Shown in pieces: positions 43,362-51,696 of a DNA stretch of 64,000 nt. A model generated the notes under the pieces. That model searched no databases. It was not told the DNA's origin and saw nothing but the letters and a program-made list of their open reading frames with translations. A program made the translations under genes and the position numbers. The DNA comes from an uncultured Pseudomonadota bacterium. GTDB taxonomy: Bacteria; Myxococcota_A; UBA796; SXON01. Where the stretch lies: the NCBI GenBank assembly GCA_903900265.1, contig CAIUMM010000023.1, positions 31,190-95,189 on the forward strand, written 5' to 3'. Position 1 is the first letter of the stretch. Each line of letters begins with the position of its first letter.

Positions 43362-43376
43362 AAGGACACATACCGT

Positions 43377-43452
43377 AGGGGTATAGCTCAGTTGGTAGAG
43401 CAGCTGATTCCAAATCAGCAGGTCCACGGTTCAAGTCCGTGTGCCCCTGCCA
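43377..43452 (+). tRNA. trnW: tRNA-Trp (anticodon CCA)
   Basis: A full cloverleaf of 76 bases including an encoded CCA end. Acceptor stem agggguA pairs with ugccccu; the D arm is gctc/gagc; the anticodon arm gctga ttCCAaa tcagc gives anticodon CCA; the T arm is cacgg ttcaagt ccgtg. The only tRNA in the window; the convergent eCIS cluster ends 57 bp beyond it. tRNA 3' ends are common integration sites. Confidence 0.97.
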
Positions 43453-43459
43453 AAAACCG

Positions 43460-43483
43460 AAAGCCCAGCTCACGCTGGGCTTT
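43460..43483. terminator. Rho-independent terminator between tRNA-Trp and the eCIS cluster
   Basis: A 10-bp perfect stem (aaagcccagc / gctgggcttt) with a tcac loop, flanked by A-rich sequence on the left and T-rich on the right. It can terminate tRNA-Trp transcription rightward and the injection-system operon leftward. Confidence 0.88.
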
Positions 43484-43509
43484 CCTGCTTTTCGCGGCAG
43501 CCTTCGGTG

Positions 43510-44541
43510 CTAGGTGCCCTGGGTGTTGGAGCAGAAGGTGAGCTCCGTCAGGTAGCCACCGCTCGAACTGATGACGTGGCGCGTCGAGATGATGTAGTAC
43601 TTGCCGTTGTGAGGCTTGTTCAAGCCGGCGAACTCAACGACCTCACCTGCCCGGAGCGCGTCGTTGCCGTCCACCGTACAGGTCCCCTTGCCAAACTGCC
43701 GCGCGAGGCGGTTCATCTCCGCTTTCGCGAGCATGTTCGCCTGAGACTGCGAACTGATCGGCACGTCGGTGATGTAGGCGATGGACTCGCCGAACTTCTT
43801 CTCCGCGTGGCTCGCGCCCAGCGTGCCGCCGCCGATGGACTCGACGTCGCCGGAGGTCGCGATCCCGACGATCTCCTGCTTGGTGCGGATGTCCCAACCG
43901 CGAGCGATGACCTTCGTGGCCTGATCCACCGAGTTGAACGCCATCCGCAACGACCGCAAGTTCGAGCCCATGGTGATCACGGTGGGCGTCGCCGAGGTGT
44001 CGGCCTTCTTGAAGATCAGCTTGCCTTCGTCCACCGTCAGGCGAAAGTTGTTCTTTGCCGCCAGACGTTTGAGGAACGCGAGGTTCGACTCGTTGCGCTG
44101 CAGGGTGTACGCGCTCGGGTCGCCCGAAGGATCGGCTTCCACCGACAGCCCGCACTCCGCGCCCACGGACTTTGCGATGTCCGTGTCGGTTTTGTCGTTG
44201 AACCAGCGCGTCTTCCGGCCCCGCGCCAAGCGGTGCGTGTGGTCGTAGGCCCGGATGGTCATCGTCATCATGCCTTCCACGGACCAAGAAGGCTCCAGCG
44301 CGGTCACCTCCCCCTTGAAGAGCAGCACAGCGCCCGCGCCCAGCTTGGCCTCGACCGGCATGCCGATCTCAAAATTCCACTCCGGCGCCTGCTCGTGCCC
44401 GCTCACGCGCACGGTGAGCGCCTCGACCATGTCGACATGATCCTCCAACACCAACGATTCAAGGGCGTCCGCCTCGGACTGCTTGAACGTCGTGTCGCCG
44501 ATCTTCACCTCGTAGCTGGTTGCGCTGCGTACACTTGCCAT
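43510..44541 (-). CDS. eCIS baseplate hub protein, phage late control gpD-like
   Basis: A 343-residue protein of the gpD/T4 gp27 type that forms the central hub under the tube in contractile injection systems. The family pattern is visible in the N-terminal strands (VKIGDTTFKQSEADALESLV), MTIRAYDHTHRLARGRKTRW, FNDKTDTDIAKSVGAECGL, and LAFLKRLAAKNNFRLTVDEG. In Pvc8/Afp8 and VgrG the gpD part is followed by a gpV-like spike; here the protein ends without one. It is the last gene of the cluster and is followed by a terminator and tRNA-Trp, so the spike must be encoded elsewhere or be missing. Confidence 0.85.
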   Translation of the reverse strand: MASVRSATSYEVKIGDTTFKQSEADALESLVLEDHVDMVEALTVRVSGHEQAPEWNFEIGMPVEAKLGAGAVLLFKGEVTALEPSWSVEGMMTMTIRAYDHTHRLARGRKTRWFNDKTDTDIAKSVGAECGLSVEADPSGDPSAYTLQRNESNLAFLKRLAAKNNFRLTVDEGKLIFKKADTSATPTVITMGSNLRSLRMAFNSVDQATKVIARGWDIRTKQEIVGIATSGDVESIGGGTLGASHAEKKFGESIAYITDVPISSQSQANMLAKAEMNRLARQFGKGTCTVDGNDALRAGEVVEFAGLNKPHNGKYYIISTRHVISSSGGYLTELTFCSNTQGT

Positions 44542-44562
44542 GATCGTCTCCGTTCGGGGGGG

Positions 44563-45207
44563 CTAGCGGCGGACGAGGGTGGTGCCGGGTTCCATCGACA
44601 TCAAGTCGCCGGCGTCCGGGTTTGCGGCGGCGAGATCGCGCCAGTCCATGTCATTCTGCGCGGCCACCTGATTGATCGACGGGCTGCCGGACACCTCGAT
44701 GAGCGACACCTTGTCGGTGTCCCAACGGAAGCTGCCTTGCGAACCTGCGAAATCGGGCGGTTTCCACTCCTTGAGCTTGACCTGTGCCCGCGCGCGCACC
44801 GCAGTGCCGTCCGACGCAAACATCAAGTAGGTGACCGAGATCTGCTCGATCACGCATTGCATCGTGAAGCTGCCCCAGGTGAAATTGAACCACCGCGGGC
44901 GCTTCTTGGACAGCTCTTTGGCCTCGCCCGTCGAAGGCGAGATCTCGGCTTTGGTCAGCGCGAGCAGCGGGTTGACCCATTCGCTCTGTACGTTCCCGCC
45001 GTTGCCGGTGGTGTCAAAATACAGGTCGAAGGACGCGGTCATCGGCGCGCCCTTCTGGAACTGCACCGAGTTCTTGTCCTGCCCCTGCTCCTTCGACTCT
45101 TCCCAGGTCAAACCCTTGGAGACGCTAAACTCCTTAGGATTGAACTGAACTTCGAAGGTGAGGCCATCTTCACCTTTAAGGGTTGCTTTACCACCAGACT
45201 GACTCAT
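44563..45207 (-). CDS. eCIS LysM baseplate protein (Afp7/Pvc7-like)
   Basis: A 214-residue protein. The N-terminal part matches the gp53-like baseplate clamp family of contractile injection systems (LTFEVQFNPKEFSVSKGLTW, FDLYFDTTG). The last ~50 residues form a LysM module (DKVSLIEVSGSPSINQVAAQ, WRDLAAANPDAGDLMSMEPG). LysM helps hold the hub to the tube in eCIS baseplates. It overlaps the upstream 1209-residue gene by 20 bp and has its own ggagg ribosome binding site. Confidence 0.9.
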   Translation of the reverse strand: MSQSGGKATLKGEDGLTFEVQFNPKEFSVSKGLTWEESKEQGQDKNSVQFQKGAPMTASFDLYFDTTGNGGNVQSEWVNPLLALTKAEISPSTGEAKELSKKRPRWFNFTWGSFTMQCVIEQISVTYLMFASDGTAVRARAQVKLKEWKPPDFAGSQGSFRWDTDKVSLIEVSGSPSINQVAAQNDMDWRDLAAANPDAGDLMSMEPGTTLVRR

Positions 45208-48200
45208 CGTGATCCTCCATCCGCCGCTCCCGGCGGAACTCGAGTTCGCGCGTCACTACTTCAAGCACCTCGCGCCCGAGCTGCTCAATATCCATCTTGG
45301 AACCATCTTTCGAAGCGCCCGGACCACCCGCGCGCGAGCCCTGACCGCCCTCCGCGCGAGCCTCCTCGCTGTCCTCGGCCATACGGACTTGCCGCTGGGC
45401 TTCGGACAAGCGGTTTTCCGCTTCGGCAAGGTGAATCAGCCCTTGAAGCTTTTTCACCAGCTTCATGATGCGATCTTCGCTTCCCGAGCCGACGGTGCGG
45501 GTGCGGCTCGCCACCGGACGGGTGGTGCCGCGCGCGACCCGCGCGCCCGTGCTGGGCCGCGAGCCCGAAGGACGCAGCTGCTCAGTCGCCGGCGCCGTGA
45601 GGCGCGTTGCGCGCGTCGGCAACGCCGCTTCATCCGAAGCCGCCATCGCGATCGGGCGCGCGACCTCTTGCCGGATCTCCTGGATCACCTGCTGGATCGG
45701 CGCGGCCACCGCGGCCGGGGCCGCAAGCAGCCCGTCGGCCCGCGCGAACAACACATGGACAACCTGCTCAGCGGTCGTGGCACGCGCCAACGACTCGAAC
45801 AGACCGTGCACCGAGCGCACCCGCGGCGCACCTTCCGCACGCGCGTTCCAAACCGGCGCTTCTGCCGTAGCCGCGCCGCCGCTCGTCAGGTCGTGCAAGC
45901 GGCGGTCCAACGGACGCCGCGCCGACGCGACCCGCGCGGGGGCAGCCTCTGCGGGGCCCGCAGCCCGCGCAACCGGGGCTTCGGGCTCGGCTTCAAATCC
46001 AAACGAAGGTGCGGCGACGAACGCGTCCCGCGCGAGCGTACGGGTAGCGGGCCGCGGTGCATCGGCGGACGCTCCAGCCCGCAGCGCGCGACGCGCGCCC
46101 GCAGCGGTCCCACGCTGCGCAGCGGAGCCCGCTGCGGTCCCAGAATCCGACGCGCCCACCGCGCTCGCTCCGCGCAGCTCTGAGGCGTTGCGTCCGGATG
46201 CGCCCGAGCCCTTCACGAGCCGCATCCCCGGCTGCTCAGCGAGCACCTGCTGTTGGGCTACCGGCGAACCGCCGTCCGCGATGGCGCCGCGGTATGCGGT
46301 CGCCCGCTCAATATGGGACCGTGAAGCGGCCCACGCCATCGAGCGCACCGGAGATCCTACCGGGACGGCTTCCGCGCGCTCCCCCGCTCCGACGGAGCCG
46401 CCGGGAGTCACATAAACGACGTCGACCCGACCGGCGCTCATCGCACCAAACCGCGCCGGCACCGCGGACTCCGCCGCCTTGCGGACGGCAGACCGCACGG
46501 ACACATATCGACCCGAAGGCTCACGAACCGGCGAAGCACCCACGAGATCGGAGTGCTCTACGGTCGCGCCCTGAGCGGCGCGCGCACGAACGGGACCGCG
46601 CAGCGTCGGTCGCGGACGGGCGGCGGTAGCCATCGGCACCGCCGAAGCGGCCGCGCGCGGGACCGAGAAGCGCGTCGAAGGCGCCCAAGCCATGGGACCC
46701 GCCGCGGATGTGGCCGCGGCCTCTGCCGGAAGCCGCGATTCAGCGCGTACGACCTCGGTAGTCGCGACCCGCAGGGTAGAAGCCCGCCGGGATGCCGTGC
46801 GCGTCGGCGACTCAGACCGCCTCGAGCTGCGCTCCGCGATGTCCGAAAGCAGCGTAGGCGTCGACGCATCCGGCGCACCCACACGGCTACGCCGGGCTGG
46901 TGCGCCTGCTGGGGCTGTGACTGCTGCTGAGGCGCCCCACGCGCGCGCGGAAGCACCCGAAGCGACAGGGGCGGATTCCGGCGAGGCGTCGAGCGAGCGC
47001 TGCACCGGCGTAAACGCGCCGCTGGACAACGCGATGGAGGCCCGAACCGGACGGTCCAATCGCGGCGTGGGGTGCGGAACGATCGAGGCGGCCGCGGAGC
47101 CTGCGGCGACGTCCTGCCCCGCGGTCAACCGCGCGAACGCCTGTTGTACCGGCGAAGCCCCGGCGACCGGCAAGAGCAGCTCGGTGTCCGCGACGTCGGG
47201 CCGCGCCAAAGCGCCGCCGCGCCCCGCACGACTCAACGCTCGCGCCGGACGCGACGCTCGCCCGACGGAGGCCTGCGGCTCCGAAGGAGGCCGACCCGAT
47301 ACGGTCAGTGAGCCCGTGGCCGCCGCAATCCGCGCCGGAACAAAGCGTGCGACCGAACCCTCGACCGGACGTACTGCCGAGCCCTTGCGCGGGACGACCG
47401 CGCGCGGACGTCCGGGGACAGCGTCCGGGAGGATCGAGGGGCTCGCCACATCGGGAGAGGCCGCGCGCACAAAGGCCCAGGAAGCACCGTCAAACCGCGC
47501 GATCGGACGGACCGAACGAGCGGGAGCCGCAACGGCTCGGGACATCGCGTTCGCGCTCGCAGGCGCTGGCCGCTCTGCATCGGACTCCCCAAACGTCGGA
47601 GCCCCAACCGTCGGAGCCACGAAGCGTCCGCCAACGCGCGCAGTCACGCCATAGGAGCGGTGGGCGCCCGCCGCTGGGCCGGTGCCGCCGGCTTCCGCAG
47701 CGACACGCACCGGCGCAGCCCGCAGCGCTGCGGGACGGCCCGCAGATGCGCGGGCGACCGGACTGGCCGACAACGCCGATCCGACATCGGGCACCGCCGA
47801 ACGCCCCGCGACCCGCGCAGACGTGCGCAACGCGACGCGCGGGCGATCCGCTCCGGTGTGAACCGCTGACCGCTCGGCGCCGGCGAGCGTGCCCGCAGCG
47901 GCCTTGTCGGCCTCCGCCGTAGCCGCGAGGGCCATCGCCGGGGACCGCGCGAGCACCGTGCGCAGTCCGGTCGGCTTGGCCGTGGCACCGGTAGGCATCC
48001 GGCGCGCCGCCGTGCTCGCCGCGGCCGCAGCCGGCGCAAGCTCAACGACTTCACGGATGATCGAGCTGGGCGCGCCCATACGGCGCAGCACGCGGACAAT
48101 CTCCACCACCGGCATGTCGGCGGGCAGCTCGTCCACAAATACGGCGGAGATCGCCCGACGCGTACGCAGCGGCAGCTGCGCGGCGACGCGCACCGGCTCC

Positions 48201-48817
48201 GCGCTCTCAGCGACCGCAGCCTGCAAACGCTCCCCGATGCGCGCCAAGGGGCGCGGCGAGGTGCTGCTCGGTGCCGGGCTGGCGCCGCCGCGGATTACGC
48301 GCGCCGGCACAAAAGGCGTGGTGTACCAAGGCGACGCGACCGGGCGCATCGCTTGGTATGCAGGACGCGGCGCGGAGACGATCCCTTCGGCCGCGACCTC
48401 GGAGGCGACCACCGGCGCGCTGATCGGCGGCGGGAGCACAAAGTCCGCCCCGGACTGGATGCCCATGCGCGTCGCCCGCGACGCAACGACGCCCTCGGCC
48501 TCCCCCGCACGGCGGCGCGTCGCCGCGCGCATCGTGGTGCCGGCGCGACGGGAAAAGAACCGATCTTCCCGACGTGCCCGCCGACGGCGCGCGTTGGCGA
48601 GGCGGCGCATCATCGCGTGGAACGGCGCACCCGACAGAAACACCATGCCGTCCGTGGTCTCGGACTCGCCCTGAGTCTCGGGATCGCTCCACGGGTCCGA
48701 GAGGCCAAAACGACCGTAGAACGCGGCGTCCATCGCCATGCGCGGACGGCGTCGACTCCGACTGCTCAGCCGGTTGGCGAGGCGCTCTCCAAGGGTTTCG
48801 CGTTGTTTGCCGTCCAT
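45188..48817 (-). CDS. Very large Ala/Arg/Ser/Pro-rich eCIS-associated protein
   Basis: A 1209-residue protein between the tube and LysM genes. The N-terminus is Arg-rich (LANRLSSRSRRRPRM, RRLANARRRRARREDRF). About 1000 residues of irregular Ala/Ser/Arg/Val/Pro-rich sequence follow without recognisable domains. The last 100 residues are helical with a coiled-coil stretch (IMKLVKKLQGLIHLAEAENR) and the conserved eCIS ending MDIEQLGREVLEVVTRELEF followed by RRERR. Shorter proteins with that terminal helix occur beside LysM genes in other eCIS clusters. The body could be a scaffold, tape-measure substitute or lumen cargo. The ATG at 48817 has gaggag. Opposite-strand frames are shadows. Confidence 0.75.
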   Translation of the reverse strand: MDGKQRETLGERLANRLSSRSRRRPRMAMDAAFYGRFGLSDPWSDPETQGESETTDGMVFLSGAPFHAMMRRLANARRRRARREDRFFSRRAGTTMRAATRRRAGEAEGVVASRATRMGIQSGADFVLPPPISAPVVASEVAAEGIVSAPRPAYQAMRPVASPWYTTPFVPARVIRGGASPAPSSTSPRPLARIGERLQAAVAESAEPVRVAAQLPLRTRRAISAVFVDELPADMPVVEIVRVLRRMGAPSSIIREVVELAPAAAAASTAARRMPTGATAKPTGLRTVLARSPAMALAATAEADKAAAGTLAGAERSAVHTGADRPRVALRTSARVAGRSAVPDVGSALSASPVARASAGRPAALRAAPVRVAAEAGGTGPAAGAHRSYGVTARVGGRFVAPTVGAPTFGESDAERPAPASANAMSRAVAAPARSVRPIARFDGASWAFVRAASPDVASPSILPDAVPGRPRAVVPRKGSAVRPVEGSVARFVPARIAAATGSLTVSGRPPSEPQASVGRASRPARALSRAGRGGALARPDVADTELLLPVAGASPVQQAFARLTAGQDVAAGSAAASIVPHPTPRLDRPVRASIALSSGAFTPVQRSLDASPESAPVASGASARAWGASAAVTAPAGAPARRSRVGAPDASTPTLLSDIAERSSRRSESPTRTASRRASTLRVATTEVVRAESRLPAEAAATSAAGPMAWAPSTRFSVPRAAASAVPMATAARPRPTLRGPVRARAAQGATVEHSDLVGASPVREPSGRYVSVRSAVRKAAESAVPARFGAMSAGRVDVVYVTPGGSVGAGERAEAVPVGSPVRSMAWAASRSHIERATAYRGAIADGGSPVAQQQVLAEQPGMRLVKGSGASGRNASELRGASAVGASDSGTAAGSAAQRGTAAGARRALRAGASADAPRPATRTLARDAFVAAPSFGFEAEPEAPVARAAGPAEAAPARVASARRPLDRRLHDLTSGGAATAEAPVWNARAEGAPRVRSVHGLFESLARATTAEQVVHVLFARADGLLAAPAAVAAPIQQVIQEIRQEVARPIAMAASDEAALPTRATRLTAPATEQLRPSGSRPSTGARVARGTTRPVASRTRTVGSGSEDRIMKLVKKLQGLIHLAEAENRLSEAQRQVRMAEDSEEARAEGGQGSRAGGPGASKDGSKMDIEQLGREVLEVVTRELEFRRERRMEDHDESVWW

Positions 48818-48827
48818 CTTCAGCTCC

Positions 48828-49652
48828 TCACGAAACCGTGATGCCGTGGTGGGCGATGACGATGGTCTCGATTGCAAGATCGGCGCCGTCGGCGTTGAGC
48901 GTCGGACCCTCCCAGCTTACCGGCCATGCGTTGATGAAGTCGAACCGGCGCACCTCCTGCATCTGCAGGTTGTACATCACGACCGCTCCATTCCGACGCT
49001 TCTCCTTGGAGAACTCGTCGTTCAGGATCTCGTTGCGCCATGCGAGGAGCGACGTGTCGGAGGTGGTCCCGTACTTCAGTGAGATGTTCTCCCAGCGCGA
49101 CTGCCCGGGCATCTTGTGCACCCGATGGTTCTGCCCGCCCTCTTCGATCTCGACGATCGCCGTGGACGACTTCAAGCCGCTGCACTCCTTGAATTGTGCA
49201 ACTTCCGTGCCGTCAATCTCCAAGCCGAAGATGAAAGCGCCCTCGGGATCCGCCACGCGCGGGCTGGACTCGCCGCTCGACGCCTTGATGGATGAACCGG
49301 CACGATCCAAGCCGCTTCCGGGGGAGTTACCGGTCTTGAACGCACGCGTGGTGTCGCCAAAGTCGACCGCAGCTTTGAAAGAAAAGCTGCGCGCAGGCTC
49401 GGAATACGCCGCAGGAGGCTGGATTGACGGCTGGCTACCCGGACGACCTTGCCCATGGCCAGCGCCGCCTACCCCCGCGACGTTCCGGTTGTGCGACGAC
49501 GGCACGCCGCCGCCCTTGCCCGGGCCGCCCTCGCCTTTGACGTTGCGGTTGTGAGACGACGGCACGCCGCCGCCCCGACCCGCACCGCCGGAAAAAGATC
49601 CGATGGATTGCCCGGCTTTCCGGCCGCCGCCGCGACTTTTCCAGTCTGCCAT
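48828..49652 (-). CDS. eCIS inner tube protein with repetitive N-terminal extension
   Basis: A 274-residue protein. The C-terminal ~150 residues are a T4 gp19/Hcp-like tube fold typical of Afp1/Afp5: FIFGLEIDGTEVAQFKECSG, HRVHKMPGQSRWENISLKYG, LLAWRNEILNDEFSKEKRRN, and the final ETIVIAHHGITVS. The first ~110 residues are an extra Gly-rich segment with two copies of GGGVPSSHNRNV. Tube proteins are usually 140-160 residues, so the extension must fit at the outer face, in the lumen, or be removed. Strong gaggtgg ribosome binding site before the ATG. Confidence 0.87.
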   Translation of the reverse strand: MADWKSRGGGRKAGQSIGSFSGGAGRGGGVPSSHNRNVKGEGGPGKGGGVPSSHNRNVAGVGGAGHGQGRPGSQPSIQPPAAYSEPARSFSFKAAVDFGDTTRAFKTGNSPGSGLDRAGSSIKASSGESSPRVADPEGAFIFGLEIDGTEVAQFKECSGLKSSTAIVEIEEGGQNHRVHKMPGQSRWENISLKYGTTSDTSLLAWRNEILNDEFSKEKRRNGAVVMYNLQMQEVRRFDFINAWPVSWEGPTLNADGADLAIETIVIAHHGITVS

Positions 49653-49666
49653 GAACCACCTCGCTC

Positions 49667-50884
49667 TTAGGACCCGGGCGAACCCAGGCGTAAATCGATG
49701 AAGATGCGCTCGGTCGTGCCGACCGGACGAAGACGAACATACACGTTTAGTTGCCCGCTGTCGCGGTCGACCGAGCGGTTGTTGACTTCATTGCATTCTA
49801 CAGAGAATTCGTTGCCGGGTCGAGTGCCGGACAACAATCCCGCCGCCCAGAACTCATCGAGCCGCACCATACAATCCCGCTCGATCACCTTCCACAGCGA
49901 AGGGTCGTTGACCTCAAACACCGCCCATTCGTTGTCGCGCCGCAGCTGCTCGGTCACCATCGACACGACCCGGCGGCTGTTGATGAACAACCACCGAGGA
50001 TCGAGGGACATCGTACGCGCGCCCCAAATCACCACGCCGCGCCCCGGCTGGGTGATGAACGGGTTGATCCCCGACTCCGCGATCTGCCCAGCGTCAGCCC
50101 AGTCCAGATCCACCTCGGCATGGGTGACGCCGATCAACGGGATGTTGGCGGGGGGCCAGCCTACGCCCCAGGGCGGACGCTCCAGCTCGTTGCGCGCGAA
50201 CGCGCCCATGACCGCGCCGGAGGGCGGAAAAAGCGCGTCGCCCTTTCGAAGCCACGGATAGTACATGGCCCCGAAGGCTTTGTGCTCGGGCTTGCGGCGT
50301 TGAAAGTCGTAAAACCACCGTAGCAACAGGTCACCGTGCAGCCCGCGGGGCGCGTCGAGGACCAGAAAACGGTTGGTCATTTCCTGACAATGCGCGAGGA
50401 GCACCTCGTACAGCTCGTCGGCGTCGCTGCGCACCGCGCCGGAGCGCAACACCTCACAGCGTAGGTATGCGGCCGAGGGGCACGCGAGCAGCGCGATGTC
50501 GTCCTCCGCGCGCAGCCGGTCAAAAAGCGGCTTCAGCGGACCATCATCGGGGTTTGGCGCCCGGAGATCGCCGTCGTCGTCGATGCACACCGCGAACAGG
50601 TGGAGCTGGTCCCCGCCGTTCTCAAAGAAGCTGCGGGCGCAGCGCCGGCTCGGCCCATCAAAAAGCGACGCTTGGGGGTGTTCATCCAGCTCGCGGATGC
50701 GCCGGAGCGTCACTTCGATAAAGTCCCCAGCGCTGGCACCCTCTGGCCACTCCATGCGGCGCAAGAAACCGATCACCCCAGCGACGTCGCACCGCACGAT
50801 GCCGAGCGGCCGGACGGGGAGGCTGCGGTGCTCGACGCTGATTCCGGGACGGGACAAGCTACCGAACCTTCGAGGTGGGGGCAC
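49667..50884 (-). CDS. Second sheath-like protein of the eCIS cluster
   Basis: About 405 residues. The C-terminal half has the sheath domain pattern (WGARTMSLDPRWLFINSRRV, WAVFEVNDPSLWKVIERDCM, GQLNVYVRLRPVGTTERIFI), clearly related to the main sheath protein. The N-terminal half (PGISVEHRSLPVRPLGIVRC) is a reduced version with short core and no large surface domain. Such extra sheath variants (as with Afp2-4) occupy the baseplate-proximal ring or adjust sheath ends. Start uncertain: GTG at 50884 or GTG at 50938. The ~170 bp between it and the next gene upstream appear empty. Confidence 0.82.
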   Translation of the reverse strand: MPPPRRFGSLSRPGISVEHRSLPVRPLGIVRCDVAGVIGFLRRMEWPEGASAGDFIEVTLRRIRELDEHPQASLFDGPSRRCARSFFENGGDQLHLFAVCIDDDGDLRAPNPDDGPLKPLFDRLRAEDDIALLACPSAAYLRCEVLRSGAVRSDADELYEVLLAHCQEMTNRFLVLDAPRGLHGDLLLRWFYDFQRRKPEHKAFGAMYYPWLRKGDALFPPSGAVMGAFARNELERPPWGVGWPPANIPLIGVTHAEVDLDWADAGQIAESGINPFITQPGRGVVIWGARTMSLDPRWLFINSRRVVSMVTEQLRRDNEWAVFEVNDPSLWKVIERDCMVRLDEFWAAGLLSGTRPGNEFSVECNEVNNRSVDRDSGQLNVYVRLRPVGTTERIFIDLRLGSPGS

Positions 50885-51058
50885 CCGCAAGGGTGCCGAG
50901 GTGTAGAGCCGAGACGTGCAGTTGGACGGCCGTTCCACGGGGACCCCGAAGCGCGATCCCGCCTACGCAGGCCGCCCGACCCTCCCACACCGACGAGCGG
51001 CGGGAGAGGGCGTTCGGGATGGCAGCGTCGCGGTTCACGTTCGGAAGTCTCCAGAAGC

Positions 51059-51262
51059 CTACTTGGGAGTGTTGATCTTCTCGTTGATCGAGGAGATTTC
51101 CTTGACCCATGCGTGCCGTTCCTTGTGGGACAGCTCCAGACAAGCTTCACGGCCCCAATGGAAGTGGTAGGCGATAAACGCTACCTCCTTGAACACGTTC
51201 TCCAAGGGGTAGCTTACGATTCCCCCAGGCGGCCGAACTCCTTCTCGAACTTCGCGCCGCAC
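51059..51262 (-). CDS. DUF6760-like small eCIS protein
   Basis: A 67-residue protein with the motif of a small conserved family found in eCIS clusters next to the gp26/51-like gene: PPGGIVSYPLENVFKEVAFI continuing into AYHFHWG, then ELSHKERHAWVKEIS. The coding sequence overlaps the end of the preceding gene by ~49 bp, which is normal for this pair. GTG at 51262 is the likely start (a TTG lies 9 bp upstream). Role in the particle unknown; probably assembly. Confidence 0.8.
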   Translation of the reverse strand: MRREVREGVRPPGGIVSYPLENVFKEVAFIAYHFHWGREACLELSHKERHAWVKEISSINEKINTPK

Positions 51263-51579
51263 TCGGGGCAAGTGACCTGGATGGTCGACTCGTCTTCGTT
51301 GATCCGGTTGTACATCTCTTCGAGAAAGCGGAGGTCGCCCGCGAAGAGGTTCTCGATGACGCCGGTGTTGATCTCGGGCAAGGTGCCCAAACGCGTCATG
51401 ACGCGCGAGAGCAGCACGATGATCAGGTACGCGCGATTGCGTTGCACGCGCATGTCATTGAGAGGAACAATCTCGTCTTTTGCGTTGGCCAGACGCATCA
51501 CGCCTTCACGGTGGAGCGTGCCGTCCTTGTCCACGTAGCCGCGCGGCAGGATGAACTCGTATTCGGTCTTCAATTCCAT
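51214..51579 (-). CDS. eCIS T4 gp26/gp51-like tail assembly protein
   Basis: A 121-residue protein matching the T4_baseplate family seen in eCIS: YEFILPRGYVDKDGTLHREG, VMRLANAKDEIVPLNDMRVQ, RAYLIIVLLSRVMTRLGTLP, IENLFAGDLRFLEEMYNRIN. It ends in a CPECGAKFEKEFGRLG segment, a single CxxC that may bind metal. It probably helps assemble the baseplate hub. ATG at 51579 follows tctggagc. Its end overlaps the DUF6760-like gene. Confidence 0.85.
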   Translation of the reverse strand: MELKTEYEFILPRGYVDKDGTLHREGVMRLANAKDEIVPLNDMRVQRNRAYLIIVLLSRVMTRLGTLPEINTGVIENLFAGDLRFLEEMYNRINEDESTIQVTCPECGAKFEKEFGRLGES

Positions 51580-51696
51580 GGCGGTGCTCCAGAAAGCGAG
51601 GCAGATGCCCGTCAAAACAAAGTTGCTTTAGCCAGCCCCTCGGTGGGAGGGGGAAAGAGCCGGGGCGAGCGCAAACCCGCCCCGGCTCATGACGCG

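Noticed and set aside
43377..43510. Possible att site with a duplicated tRNA 3' end
   Set aside because: No second copy of the tRNA-Trp 3' sequence and no integrase gene was noticed in the window, so an integrated element cannot be claimed from this sequence alone.
45209..48841. Several Arg/Ala/Pro-rich plus-strand frames opposite the 1209-residue eCIS protein
   Set aside because: No start signals and typical shadow composition; the minus-strand gene fits the operon, has a good ribosome binding site and a conserved C-terminal helix.
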